A stretch of DNA of 64,000 nucleotides from NCBI GenBank assembly GCA_963813895.1, contig CAWFAS010000004.1:558001-622000 (forward strand). Direction: 5' to 3'. Both the position numbers and the translations under genes were made by a program. The DNA comes from DASZWJ01 sp963813895. GTDB lineage: Bacteria; Pseudomonadota; Gammaproteobacteria; JAURND01. This document shows, in pieces, positions 53,884-62,426 of this stretch. Position 1 is the first letter of the stretch, and each line of letters opens with the position of its first letter. The notes below the pieces were generated by a model. It ran no database searches. It worked only from the letters and a program-made list of their open reading frames with translations, and was not told where the DNA came from.

Positions 53884-54796
53884 GTGTTTCTCCTGTATAG
53901 ACTTTTTTAAACGTTCGCTTTTTACTGATATCCAAAACTATTTGGCGTTGTTCATCCTGTGGCAGTTGGGCGATTTTCTTTGCCTTAGATATTGATAATT
54001 TCTGGTTATCCATTGCTTGGATCAAAGATGAGATGCCTTTTTCTGTGACTTCTTTGGCTTCACCATATAAAAAATGACTGGAGAACCCGGCAATCCTGGC
54101 AGCTACCACTCTTGTTTCCGATCCATGTCTAGCCTCTAAATTATCTTGCAAAAATTTAAAGCGCTCGCTTCCATTTGATTTGCTCACTTCCGCAGATTTA
54201 TGCGGAAGTAAATCTGTTCTTTTGCCTTGGCGGTTACCTAATTCACGTTCTATCGCTTTACCGACAGCTACTTGTTCACTGACAGGTAATGTTTGGATCA
54301 AAGCCGCTATAGAAATTCGTCCAGCAATAACGTCTGGCAAATTAATTTTATGAACAAAAATACTCTTGTTTTTAAGCATCCTATTAGCATGAATCCGGCA
54401 GCTACATGTGATAACCCTGCGGGAAGAGTCAACTAAAATTGGGCGTAGCAGCATCTCATTATTCAAATCAAAAACGAGGAATTCTTGATTCAAATAAATA
54501 GGACAGTTCATTTCAGAAACATTGATCTCATCAATCGGCAGAAGAATTTGTGGGAATTTTTGAAAAAATCGCACTGAATCAAATAACTGACAAATGCTGG
54601 TAGCATCAGATGAAAGCTCATCTAAAGGTATTAACCCCTTGACTGCAGCAAATATTTTAAAGGCAAATAAAGTAGGAATTTTTTCATCGCGATTCAGCCA
54701 CAGACTCACCGTCTGTTGCGTAACGCCAACAGTCGAGGCTAGCGCCTGCTGCGAGCCGAAATATTTAATCGCTTTGTAAAGCCCATTTAGATGCAT
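53876..54796 (-). CDS. HTH-ParB fusion regulator
   Basis: 306 aa. Residues ~8-40 form a YdaS/Cro-like HTH (YFGSQQALASTVGVTQQTVS), followed by a ParB-like region (LPIDEINVSEMNCPIYLNQ, then RRVITCSCRIHANRML and a helical part with VAVGKAIERELGNRQGKRTD). ParB-type proteins with an N-terminal Cro-like HTH are unusual. First gene of the phage-like operon; a 10-bp inverted repeat lies 54 bp upstream as a likely operator. It probably acts as repressor and/or partition factor. Confidence 0.75.
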   Translation of the reverse strand: MHLNGLYKAIKYFGSQQALASTVGVTQQTVSLWLNRDEKIPTLFAFKIFAAVKGLIPLDELSSDATSICQLFDSVRFFQKFPQILLPIDEINVSEMNCPIYLNQEFLVFDLNNEMLLRPILVDSSRRVITCSCRIHANRMLKNKSIFVHKINLPDVIAGRISIAALIQTLPVSEQVAVGKAIERELGNRQGKRTDLLPHKSAEVSKSNGSERFKFLQDNLEARHGSETRVVAARIAGFSSHFLYGEAKEVTEKGISSLIQAMDNQKLSISKAKKIAQLPQDEQRQIVLDISKKRTFKKVYTGETHE

Positions 54797-54849
54797 ACGT
54801 GTGCAAATCCCAAAAAAACTTCATTCCTTGTCGCATAGCGTACACATTT

Positions 54850-54873
54850 AATTCACAACATAAGTTGTGAATT
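54850..54873. promoter_or_regulatory. Likely repressor operator upstream of the HTH-ParB gene
   Basis: AATTCACAAC and GTTGTGAATT are exact reverse complements separated by ATAA. The size and symmetry match a Cro/CI-type operator. It lies 54 bp upstream of the gene for the HTH-ParB protein, in the 307-bp divergent region shared with the AlpA-like gene. Confidence 0.65.
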
Positions 54874-54971
54874 TTTATGTTACATTTGATTTATTGGTTC
54901 TTGATTTTATTTAGATGAAATCGAAAAAAATATGGATATAACGCTAACATAGCGCTAGAAAACATCAATAA

Positions 54972-55020
54972 GTGGAACCTACGTAAAATGTAAAAGTTAA
55001 TACGTGGAATCTACGTAGAA
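54972..55020 (+). repeat. Two 17-bp direct repeats near the AlpA-like promoter
   Basis: Copies at 54972-54988 and 55004-55020 share 15 of 17 bases (GTGGAA-Y-CTACGTA-R-AA). Their starts are 32 bp apart, about three helical turns, so both face the same side of DNA. The second contains the palindrome TCTACGTAGA. They may bind the HTH-ParB protein or the AlpA/Xis-like protein. Confidence 0.65.
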
Positions 55021-55103
55021 ATAGAAAAAATTTTTGTATGAATTATTTTTTAGGAAGTTGGAAGGATACATTTTTTGATAATCAACGACGATAAGGACTA
55101 TCT

Positions 55104-55358
55104 ATGACTATTGACCGAGCAAAATTAATTAAAGATTTTTGGGAGGCACCCAATGAAGCTTTTTTTGATCAGAAAACGGTAGCAGCGGTTGCATGCCGGT
55201 CAACTTATTGGTGCGAAAAACTGCGCTGCGAAGGCGGAGGAATTCCATTTAGTAAAAATCGGAAGAAATGTCTTTATCGGAAGGCAGATATCGTTGAATG
55301 GCTTGGTCAATTTAAAATTGTTAAATCAACTAGTGAATATGGAAACTCCCATATTTGA
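55104..55358 (+). CDS. AlpA/Xis-like excisionase or regulator
   Basis: 84 aa, winged-HTH of the MerR/AlpA type: FDQKTVAAVACRSTYWCEKL, then GGGIPFSKNRKKCLYRKADIVEWL, where the wing and YRKADIVEWL match excisionases. Divergent from the phage-like operon. Probably controls excision or integrase expression of the element, although the integrase is about 7 kb away. The end of the gene contains a hairpin (AATATGG/CCATATT) near the stop. Confidence 0.8.
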   Translation: MTIDRAKLIKDFWEAPNEAFFDQKTVAAVACRSTYWCEKLRCEGGGIPFSKNRKKCLYRKADIVEWLGQFKIVKSTSEYGNSHI

Positions 55359-55425
55359 AAAAATATTTTTGTATCTAGTTCTCTTATTTCTTGTTTAAAT
55401 TTTTTGCAATCCAGACCTTGTCATG

Positions 55426-56286
55426 TCAAAGAAAGGGAACTCCGGAAAATGGCTCATCAACTAATTTTATGAACTGGTTGGGATCATCAAAATTAATCAA
55501 TGAAGCGCATTCATTGATTTTGCCTACCATAAAATCTGCACAAGGCTTTACAAGCTCTTTGATATCATCCCAAAATTCATTTTCTACACCAATACAAATT
55601 AATTTGGCGCGCTCAATTACGGGCTGATACACTTTAGGTAAATGACTGATTACCCAATCTGCCGCAGCAGGCTTAGATCGGATCGCACTTGTCTCCAAAG
55701 TACTCCAGATACGCGCGTAAGTCAGCAGAACATTTCGAGTGTCATGCTCAAGATCCACAGCAAGCCTATCTAAATCATGAAGCATAGCTTTTATAAAGTC
55801 ATGATATGGCACATGCGCCAATAGTCGTTCAGGCTCTAGCCCTAATAAGGTTTGACTCTTCAATAAAACTTGAGTAACAATTAGCGCAAGATCAGGCATT
55901 TCATGAGTCGACCAAGGTTCAATGATGCCCTGCTCAAAAGATTTGCGTAGCCACTCCCCATATTGAAAATCAAAATGAGGCGGATACTGCCAAGGACTAA
56001 TCGCTGCCTGCTGAACAATGGTTATTTCAATAGGTAACTTTGAACTTTTCATGTAAATGCCAGAAATTTGAAGCAGATTGGAAATTAATCTGGTTTTTTC
56101 ATCTGGAGTTGTTACACGCTTGGTGACAACGAATAAATCAATGTCACTATATTTTTGCAGCCCACCCACAAGGGATGAACCATAAAGATACACACCTAAA
56201 AGGTCAGCTCCTAGGATCATTTTCAATAATTCTAGGCTATCCTTGAGTTGTTTCTGTATTTCATGGCTATAAATAGAATATGTCAT
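55426..56286 (-). CDS. AadA-like aminoglycoside nucleotidyltransferase
   Basis: 286 aa. Nucleotidyltransferase core GVYLYGSSLVGGLQKYSDID gives the GS and DxD metal motif, and the C-terminal helical domain has NVLLTYARIWSTLET and SKPAAADWVISHLP, matching ANT(3'')/ANT(9) enzymes that adenylylate streptomycin and spectinomycin. Complete in length. A housekeeping-like homologue is possible, but resistance is the likely role. Convergent with the AlpA-like gene. Confidence 0.88.
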   Translation of the reverse strand: MTYSIYSHEIQKQLKDSLELLKMILGADLLGVYLYGSSLVGGLQKYSDIDLFVVTKRVTTPDEKTRLISNLLQISGIYMKSSKLPIEITIVQQAAISPWQYPPHFDFQYGEWLRKSFEQGIIEPWSTHEMPDLALIVTQVLLKSQTLLGLEPERLLAHVPYHDFIKAMLHDLDRLAVDLEHDTRNVLLTYARIWSTLETSAIRSKPAAADWVISHLPKVYQPVIERAKLICIGVENEFWDDIKELVKPCADFMVGKINECASLINFDDPNQFIKLVDEPFSGVPFL

Positions 56287-56339
56287 AGGTTTTCATTGAT
56301 GGCTGATCTCTAAAAAATAACTTTATAAAAGATACAAAA

Positions 56340-57386
56340 ATGAAATTTACAAAAGTACTTCTAATCATTTTATTTATCTCCACATCAGCATTCGCTAACG
56401 ATACAACAGGAACCAATGCTGCAGGAGGAATTCAGTTCACCCAAGAGCCGTCAATAAAGATGACGAGTGAAGATTTAACCATTAGCCGTAACAAAGTGAG
56501 AGTATCTTACCTATTTAAAAATATCAGCGACAAATCCATTGCGACTACAGTTTTCTTTCCATTACCCGCTTTTCAAGATGGGGGTCAGTTAACGGAAAGC
56601 GATTCTGTGGCGGATTATATCAAACAAGCTAAAGAAAATGATCCTTTGGTCAATTTTTCTGTGGTTGTAGATGGCAAACCCGTTGCTTATCGCATTAAAA
56701 TTCAGGCGATAGCAGATGATGGTAAAGATATTACTCCCCTATTGAGTCAGGCGCATATTCCACTTCTTCCTGAATTGGTCGAGCGAGGTTACACGGGATA
56801 TTTTGTTGAGGATTTGAATAAAGATGATTTAAAACAGTGGCAAACCAAGGCGAAACAATTTGGACTATTAGATAAAGAAGGGAAAGCACATTGGAAAAAA
56901 CAAGTTATTTTTTATTGGCCTCAGCTATTCCCTGCCAGCAGAACAATTGCGATTACGCATGAATATACACCAATAACGGGAGATTTTTACTATGGAACTG
57001 GCTATGCATCGAAGGAGGACTGTTTCAGAGATATTGGGCGTAGTCTTCAAGAAACCTTCCACATGGATTTTTCTACTATAGAAAATAAGACCACATTCGA
57101 AAATTGGCTTTCGGCCCACATTACAAATACTGACGATGACAAACAACCTTATTTCTATTTGTATAATGTCGGTTATATTTTAACAACAGGGGCTAATTGG
57201 GCGGGGCCTATTGAAAAGTTCACATTAAATCTACAATATCCCGCTGATACTGCGGTGGTATTCGCGCCTTTCTATCATGATCCATCTGCTAAAATAACCC
57301 GAACGAGCAGGCAATTGCAGATAATTTTAAATAACTTTACCCCAAAGCAAGATTTAAATATTGTATTTGGAGAGGTTACGGTTTGA
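56340..57386 (+). CDS. DUF4424-family exported protein
   Basis: 348 aa with signal peptide (FTKVLLIILFISTSAFA). The DUF4424 pattern is clear: IKMTSEDLTISRNKVRVSYLF, VFFPLPAF, and later a YGTGYASKEDC region and W-rich strands. Periplasmic or surface; no catalytic function is known. Single-gene cargo, divergent from the AadA-like gene. Confidence 0.85.
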   Translation: MKFTKVLLIILFISTSAFANDTTGTNAAGGIQFTQEPSIKMTSEDLTISRNKVRVSYLFKNISDKSIATTVFFPLPAFQDGGQLTESDSVADYIKQAKENDPLVNFSVVVDGKPVAYRIKIQAIADDGKDITPLLSQAHIPLLPELVERGYTGYFVEDLNKDDLKQWQTKAKQFGLLDKEGKAHWKKQVIFYWPQLFPASRTIAITHEYTPITGDFYYGTGYASKEDCFRDIGRSLQETFHMDFSTIENKTTFENWLSAHITNTDDDKQPYFYLYNVGYILTTGANWAGPIEKFTLNLQYPADTAVVFAPFYHDPSAKITRTSRQLQIILNNFTPKQDLNIVFGEVTV

Positions 57387-57439
57387 TATTATTTTCACAA
57401 ACCAATGGTACCGAAAGATCGTAAATTTTCATAAAAAAT

Positions 57440-57859
57440 TTATAGAAAATCTTTTCTCAAAAAATAAAATATTGAATTTTTCGGCAACCCATGTCGCTCA
57501 AGTTCAACACGATAGCCAAGTTTCTGATAAAAATCGAGTGCTTCCCAGCTGGTTGTGTTGACAGCCGCTGATATACATCTTTTCTCTAAGCCTAATTTTT
57601 CAGCGGCCTGCATTAATTTTGTGCCATAGCCATTTCCACGAAGCGATTCATCTATCCACAACTGATCAACATAGAGCCAGTTGTATCCGATATTACCATT
57701 GCAACCGCCTTTTATTATATTGTCCTCATCACTAATAAAAAACGAAAAAGGTTCTATTGGATCCAATCCATGTTGTTTGGCATTATTGGCTATGCCTTGG
57801 GCCAAAATATCAGTATCTTTTGATGAGGGATTTTGTTCATATACAATGGAATAAGTCAT
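57440..57859 (-). CDS. GNAT N-acetyltransferase (small)
   Basis: 139 aa. YVDQLWIDESLRGNGYGTKL is the acetyl-CoA region; EALDFYQKLGYRVELER is the C-terminal motif. Relative of the protein at 38866. Its start overlaps the XRE gene by 4 bp, so it is third in the DUF2975-XRE-GNAT unit. Substrate unknown. Confidence 0.88.
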   Translation of the reverse strand: MTYSIVYEQNPSSKDTDILAQGIANNAKQHGLDPIEPFSFFISDEDNIIKGGCNGNIGYNWLYVDQLWIDESLRGNGYGTKLMQAAEKLGLEKRCISAAVNTTSWEALDFYQKLGYRVELERHGLPKNSIFYFLRKDFL

Positions 57860-58113
57860 TTTTTCACCGAAGCTGTAAAATTGGCTATCAAGTTATTCGC
57901 AAGTTCATTCGGCATCTTGTATTCCAAAATATCTCCGGGCTGACAAGAAAGGTAATTACAAATTGCATTAAGCGTTTCTAATCGAATCGCTTTGGCCTTA
58001 CCCGTTTTTAATATTGATAAGTTCTGTTCGGTGATACCTATCGCTTCTGCAAGTTCTTTCGAACGAATTTTTCTTTTTGCGAGCATTACATCTAAATTCA
58101 CAATAATTGTCAT
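57856..58113 (-). CDS. XRE-family regulator (YozG-like)
   Basis: 85 aa. HTH at about residues 8-65: LAEAIGITEQNLSILKTGK, then LNAICNYLSCQPGDILEY, the typical YozG pattern. Such regulators are commonly paired with DUF2975 membrane proteins, as here, 8 bp downstream of one. Coupled to the GNAT gene by a 4-bp overlap. Confidence 0.9.
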   Translation of the reverse strand: MTIIVNLDVMLAKRKIRSKELAEAIGITEQNLSILKTGKAKAIRLETLNAICNYLSCQPGDILEYKMPNELANNLIANFTASVKK

Positions 58114-58121
58114 GGCCTCGC

Positions 58122-58709
58122 CTATATTGTTAGTTGTTGCTCTTCACGCAAATTACAACCCTCAGCCATAATCCAAGAAATTAAAATAACCAAAAATGCT
58201 GTTAGTAAAATTCCAACATTTGTTTGATCTAATGTAATTGCTGCGAAATGGTGGTGAGGTGGATTATGCATCGTTAGCACAAAGCCCATTACAAATTGAT
58301 AGAAAGGTTCAATCAATTGACTGATTAGCAAAGCATAACCAATATTACGAATATATCTAACATGATTAATTGAAAAAATATCTCCATTTTCATACAACTT
58401 AAATAATTTAATAAGGCAATACAAAAGAAACATTTTAACCATCATAGGGATAGCGCTGACTAAGCAACCCAAACTTTTCTCACCTACGCTAAGAGTATGT
58501 AAGATAGCCTTCTCTGGTAAGCCCTGTGCAGTATATGTATGCATTCCACTGTATGTAGCTGGGATAGCATTTAATTTAATAAACCCGACTAATAGCACTA
58601 ATTCATCGGGTGCATAAACCCAGCTTATGATTAACAATACAGGTAATACAATGAAAATAATTTGAAACACTAATCTAAAAAATAGACTGACATTTTTAAT
58701 TTTGTTCAT
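58122..58709 (-). CDS. DUF2975-family membrane protein
   Basis: 195 aa with four membrane segments (about 10-30, 85-100, 118-135, 160-180). The DUF2975 pattern is KLFKLYENGDIFSINHVRYI. No known reaction; usually paired with an XRE regulator that may sense membrane state or a ligand. First gene of a three-gene minus-strand unit. Confidence 0.85.
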   Translation of the reverse strand: MNKIKNVSLFFRLVFQIIFIVLPVLLIISWVYAPDELVLLVGFIKLNAIPATYSGMHTYTAQGLPEKAILHTLSVGEKSLGCLVSAIPMMVKMFLLYCLIKLFKLYENGDIFSINHVRYIRNIGYALLISQLIEPFYQFVMGFVLTMHNPPHHHFAAITLDQTNVGILLTAFLVILISWIMAEGCNLREEQQLTI

Positions 58710-58737
58710 ATAGTTCTCTAGTAATTAAGTCAAAATT

Positions 58738-58761
58738 TATGGGCACAGTTCTGTGCCCATA
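58738..58761. terminator. Strong inverted repeat between 58122 and 58793 genes
   Basis: An 11-bp perfect stem (TATGGGCACAG against its complement) with a 2-nt centre. On the minus strand it is followed by AAATTTTG, a weak U-tract, so it may terminate transcription of the 58793 gene before the DUF2975 unit. It could also be an operator. Confidence 0.5.
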
Positions 58762-58792
58762 AAGCTTATTCAAGCACTCCGCAAGTAGACAA

Positions 58793-59188
58793 TTAATAGA
58801 ATACTCCGCCGTAAGCATGACAATTGATAGAATGGGGAGATAAAGTAAATTCTAATGCACCGCTCGGTTTTGATTTATTTGTTGTCATAGAACATTGCTC
58901 ACGTTGGTCAAACTGGTTAGCTGATGGTGGCAATTCATGCCCATTGACAGAGACAATAATTATTCCTGCCCGATCATAGTTATCTAAAGGCACCGGAATA
59001 GGAATAGTGACATTTTTACTTAAATCTACTGATTGAAGTTCCCCAAAAACGGGTTTATCACTTTGATTTTTATGCGCTACCCGAAACGTAATTTTCAGTG
59101 GTTGATTCGACGTAAATAGCACCTCATTTGCATGCGCCGACAGTGCAAACCCTAAGCAGCCTAATAAGGCTATTGCTCTTAATTTCAT
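58793..59188 (-). CDS. Hypothetical periplasmic protein
   Basis: 131 aa, not recognised. Signal peptide MKLRAIALLGCLGFALSAHA is clear. The mature part is beta-rich (TFRVAHKNQSDKPVFGELQS; AGIIIVSVNGHELPP) with two cysteines (QREQCSM and INCHAYGG) that could form a disulfide. It lies alone with its own upstream region, so is probably single-gene cargo. Confidence 0.7.
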   Translation of the reverse strand: MKLRAIALLGCLGFALSAHANEVLFTSNQPLKITFRVAHKNQSDKPVFGELQSVDLSKNVTIPIPVPLDNYDRAGIIIVSVNGHELPPSANQFDQREQCSMTTNKSKPSGALEFTLSPHSINCHAYGGVFY

Positions 59189-59347
59189 ATTGACCCCTCA
59201 TTATTTAGTTAAAATAAAAAATCTATCGTCGACGATGAAGGCAATATACACAATTAATTATCGAATTACAATAATTATTTATTGGTCAGGGGGCCATAAA
59301 ATTGAGGCCATAGCACGTAAAGTTCTTTCTTAACTGTTCAATAATTT

Positions 59348-59368
59348 TCGAACATAATGAATGTTCGA
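59348..59368. promoter_or_regulatory. Likely ArsR-type operator
   Basis: TCGAACAT and ATGTTCGA are exact reverse complements separated by AATGA, 28 bp upstream of the ArsR-family gene. This resembles operators of ArsR/SmtB repressors, which usually regulate themselves. Confidence 0.65.
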
Positions 59369-59395
59369 TTAATTTGGGACAATTGAAAGCTATGT

Positions 59396-59707
59396 ATGGT
59401 TCGTATCTACAAACACCCTCAGCTTGAAGATATCCTTCTTTCGCGAGTATTGTTTGCACTGAGTGATCCAATTCGGTTGCGCATGGTCAAGATCTTAGCT
59501 AACAATGAAGCAGTCAACAGCCTAGATCTGGGCCCAGGGATGCCTAAATCTACGGTGACACACCATACTCGTATTTTGCGCGAAGCAGGCGTAACCCGCA
59601 CCAAACCGGAAGGTCGTAACTGTTGGATTAGTCTGCGCAGAGATCTTCTCGATAAGAAATTTCCTGGTTTATTGGATTTGGTGTTGGCTGCCCAGGAGGA
59701 GGTATGA
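59396..59707 (+). CDS. ArsR-family winged-helix regulator
   Basis: 103 aa. LFALSDPIRLRMVKILAN and the recognition helix MPKSTVTHHTRILREAGV are classic ArsR, followed by the wing and the RRDLLDKKFPG end. No clear metal-binding Cys pair, so it may sense a non-metal. Overlaps the MFS start by 4 bp, so it once controlled the now-broken exporter. Confidence 0.9.
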   Translation: MVRIYKHPQLEDILLSRVLFALSDPIRLRMVKILANNEAVNSLDLGPGMPKSTVTHHTRILREAGVTRTKPEGRNCWISLRRDLLDKKFPGLLDLVLAAQEEV

Positions 59708-60268
59708 TTCGTCAACTTTGGCCATTGACCCTAGGTGCCTTCGTACTGGGCCTGGATGCCTTTGCACTAGCCTGGCTACTGCCAGGCATGGCGTATAGTC
59801 TTGGCACAACACAAGCCTCAGTGGGATTAGGGGTGGCAATGTTTACTGCAGCTTATGCGGTGAGCGCACCTACACTGGCGTTTTTTGCTGAGAAATACTC
59901 AACTCGGACAGCTTTGTTAATAGGACTTGCTGTATTCACACTCGGGAATGTGGCCACCATGTTAGCGCCTTCGCTGGCAGTTTTGCTTGTCGCACGACTA
60001 GTGGCTGGGGTTGGCGCAGGGCTTTACTCACCACTTGCCTCGATAAGTGCAGCCAATAGCGTGGAAGTCAAACAGCGCGGTCGAGCCTTATCTATGGTGC
60101 TGGCTGGGCTAAGTACCGGCACCGCTTTGGGAGTTCCCAAGCGCGGTCGGTGCGACAATTGGCTTAGTGGTATTAAGTGCGCACATATCCGCATCCATGC
60201 TCCCAATAGGAGCAATAGCGGCTGTAACTGTAGCAACAGGGATTCATCTTGTTAAAATGAGAGGGTAG
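59704..60268 (+). pseudogene. MFS exporter with internal deletion and frameshift
   Basis: The first ~147 codons are a normal MFS N-terminus (LGAFVLGLDAFALAWLLPGM; VARLVAGVGAGLYSPLASI). Near 60140 the frame changes: the end of the transporter continues in another frame as IGLVVLSAHISASMLPIGA to the TAG at 60266-60268, while the original frame stops at 60255. About 200 residues are missing, so it cannot be functional. Confidence 0.85.
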
Positions 60269-61285
60269 TTAATTTGGAAAGAGATGCGTTATTGAGTTAA
60301 GTAAACGCGGATACAACTCTATTAATTTTGAACCTACTACTAAACTACGATTTATTTCATTGATAGCAGCATCTTTTTTATCAGAGGTGTCAGCACTACA
60401 GGCCAATTCAATATTATAAAGTAACCAAAATATGACATTTCCATAACCCGCGCTCAATGCAGCATCAATATGATTTTTTTCCAACGGTCCGCCAAAATTA
60501 ATATATGTTTGCAACATTCTCATGCACAAAGGTAAAGAAAAAAGATCAGTACCAAATCCACTCCAAGCCAAACATGCTCGAATTGCTTCTCTTGATGGAT
60601 TCATGTTTTTTACTGCCTCCCAGTCAATTAAAAATGGCTGATCTGGTTCTTGCCAGATCACATTATGCGGAAAGACATCGCCATGAGTAATAACCGTTTT
60701 TTCCTTGAGTATAGGAGTAACAGACAAATAATGCTCATTCATCGATAAAATCATGTTCTGATTTTTTATCAAATCTGTGGAGGCTGATATTCCACATGAA
60801 ATAGCCCTCTCAATACTAGCAACAATTTTTTCGTTGGTGTGTATATCTAATTTTACCTCAACCTCAGGAACCTTTAAATTTATGCTATGAATTTTTGCTA
60901 ATATTTCCGCGATTTTTACCGAGTGTTTTTCAGAAGTTTGACTTCCATGTTGCATATATCCTTCTATCCAGGGAAAGACTAAATATGCTATATTTTCTAA
61001 GACAATGACGTATTTATCATCATTTTTTATGGCATGCACAGCAGGAATGTCCAGCTGTGCAAAGCGAAATGCAATCGACTCGCACAATTCATACCTGGCA
61101 ATATTTTTTTTATTATTCACATCAATTGCTGGGTCGAGCTGTTTTATAAAAAAAGTTCCCTTATCAAATTTTACTTCCCAGCACAAATGGCCGCCTCCAG
61201 GCCCCCCAGGAATTTGTTGAGCCGGTTCAGCGGTTAAATTAAATTGCAACTGATTAGCAATAATTTTCAAATGTTGTATGTTCAT
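60269..61285 (-). CDS. APH-fold phosphotransferase (paralogue of 25684)
   Basis: 338 aa. N-lobe FDKGTFFIKQLDPAIDVNNK, catalytic loop ITHGDVFPHNVIWQE, metal site PFLIDWEAVKNMNPSREA. Similar in length and layout to the protein at 25684 (HTNEKI, DWE site), probably an ancient duplication or two arrivals of one family. Its stop abuts the broken MFS gene. Substrate unknown. Confidence 0.85.
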   Translation of the reverse strand: MNIQHLKIIANQLQFNLTAEPAQQIPGGPGGGHLCWEVKFDKGTFFIKQLDPAIDVNNKKNIARYELCESIAFRFAQLDIPAVHAIKNDDKYVIVLENIAYLVFPWIEGYMQHGSQTSEKHSVKIAEILAKIHSINLKVPEVEVKLDIHTNEKIVASIERAISCGISASTDLIKNQNMILSMNEHYLSVTPILKEKTVITHGDVFPHNVIWQEPDQPFLIDWEAVKNMNPSREAIRACLAWSGFGTDLFSLPLCMRMLQTYINFGGPLEKNHIDAALSAGYGNVIFWLLYNIELACSADTSDKKDAAINEINRSLVVGSKLIELYPRLLNSITHLFPN

Positions 61286-61348
61286 TGTAATCTTTATTTA
61301 TTTAAAGCGCGCTCAATCCTAAATTTGATCAGACAAAACAATTTCATC

Positions 61349-62086
61349 TCAAACGGTTGAAAACCCACCGTCTACTACAACAATCTCGCCATTAATATAA
61401 TTTGATTTAATTAAAGCTATGGCAATTTGCGCAATGTCTTCAGGATCACCGGTACGTTTTAGAGGGGTGCGTTCAGTGAACTTATCAATGGCAGCCTTAA
61501 AATCTTGTGTGCGTGGTGTTTTAATCAATCCGGGAGCAATGGCGTTTACTCGGATTTCTGGGCCTAATTCTTTCGCCAGTAATTTAGTCATATGATTTAT
61601 GCCTGCTTTGCAAACAGCATAAGGCATAGCGCTTGTCGCTGCCGCAGCATCCGTTCCTGCGACCGATGTAATATTAATAATCACACCATCTTGAGATTGT
61701 TTTAGATACGGGATGGCATAACGTGTTAAACACCAAGTGCCTACCACATTGGTATTGAGCATGCGAGAAAAAATCTCATTGCTGACATCTGCAAGATGAT
61801 TGCTTGGCAATCGACCTACAGCACCTGCATTATTAATCAAAAAATCTAGCCGCCCATAATGTTGAATGGTTGTACTAATCAGACGTTCACAATCCGCTTC
61901 CACACCAATATCAGCTGAACAATAAGCACCCTGCAATTCGCGAGCCAATTTTTGGCCTTTTTCTTGCGACGTTACTGAATTAATCATCACTTGGGTGCCT
62001 TCTTGGCTGAGAAGTCGCGCAATTGCTTCACCTATGCCACTGGTAGAACCTGTTACAATGGCTACTTTCTGATTCAATGTGGTCAT
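61349..62086 (-). CDS. Short-chain dehydrogenase/reductase
   Basis: 245 aa from ATG 62086; the longer frame to 62131 overlaps the antitoxin. Cofactor motif TGSTSGIGEAIARLL, NNAG, catalytic ITSVAG and YAVCKAGINHM (YxxxK), ending VVVDGG. 3-oxoacyl-ACP-reductase-like, substrate unknown. Lies 26 bp after the antitoxin gene on the same strand. Confidence 0.9.
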   Translation of the reverse strand: MTTLNQKVAIVTGSTSGIGEAIARLLSQEGTQVMINSVTSQEKGQKLARELQGAYCSADIGVEADCERLISTTIQHYGRLDFLINNAGAVGRLPSNHLADVSNEIFSRMLNTNVVGTWCLTRYAIPYLKQSQDGVIINITSVAGTDAAAATSAMPYAVCKAGINHMTKLLAKELGPEIRVNAIAPGLIKTPRTQDFKAAIDKFTERTPLKRTGDPEDIAQIAIALIKSNYINGEIVVVDGGFSTV

Positions 62087-62111
62087 GCTATTTCCCGTAT
62101 TTAATTCAAGT

Positions 62112-62426
62112 TTAGGCGGCCTTTTTGACACTTCGGAATGCTTTTAAAAATGCTTCCGGCACTTTTTTTGCTATTAGTAATAAACTTTTTGCAGAACCAT
62201 GTGGTTCGCGTCTGCCTTGTTCCCAGTTGCGCAAAGTGGCTACACTTACACCCATAAACGCAGCAAAAGCCTGCTGGCTAAGCCCTAGCTTGTGGCGAAT
62301 TTTCGCCACATCTCCCGCTGTTGGCAAAACAAGACGAGTCTCTTTTAATTTCTTTTCGCCTTTCTGCCATGCTTTGATTTCTTCAAGGCCCGATAATATT
62401 TCTTGGCCGATATCTCTGTCTTTCAT
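62112..62426 (-). CDS. HigA-like antitoxin (XRE HTH)
   Basis: 104 aa. HTH in the C-terminal half: IRHKLGLSQQAFAAFMGVSV with ATLRNWEQGRREPHG, the NadS/HigA pattern. Overlaps the toxin by 4 bp, in the toxin-first order typical of higBA. Probably neutralises the toxin and represses the pair. Confidence 0.88.
   Translation of the reverse strand: MKDRDIGQEILSGLEEIKAWQKGEKKLKETRLVLPTAGDVAKIRHKLGLSQQAFAAFMGVSVATLRNWEQGRREPHGSAKSLLLIAKKVPEAFLKAFRSVKKAA

Noticed and set aside
61349..62131. Longer SDR start at 62131
   Set aside because: It would overlap the antitoxin gene by 20 bases with non-SDR sequence; ATG 62086 gives the normal SDR N-terminus.
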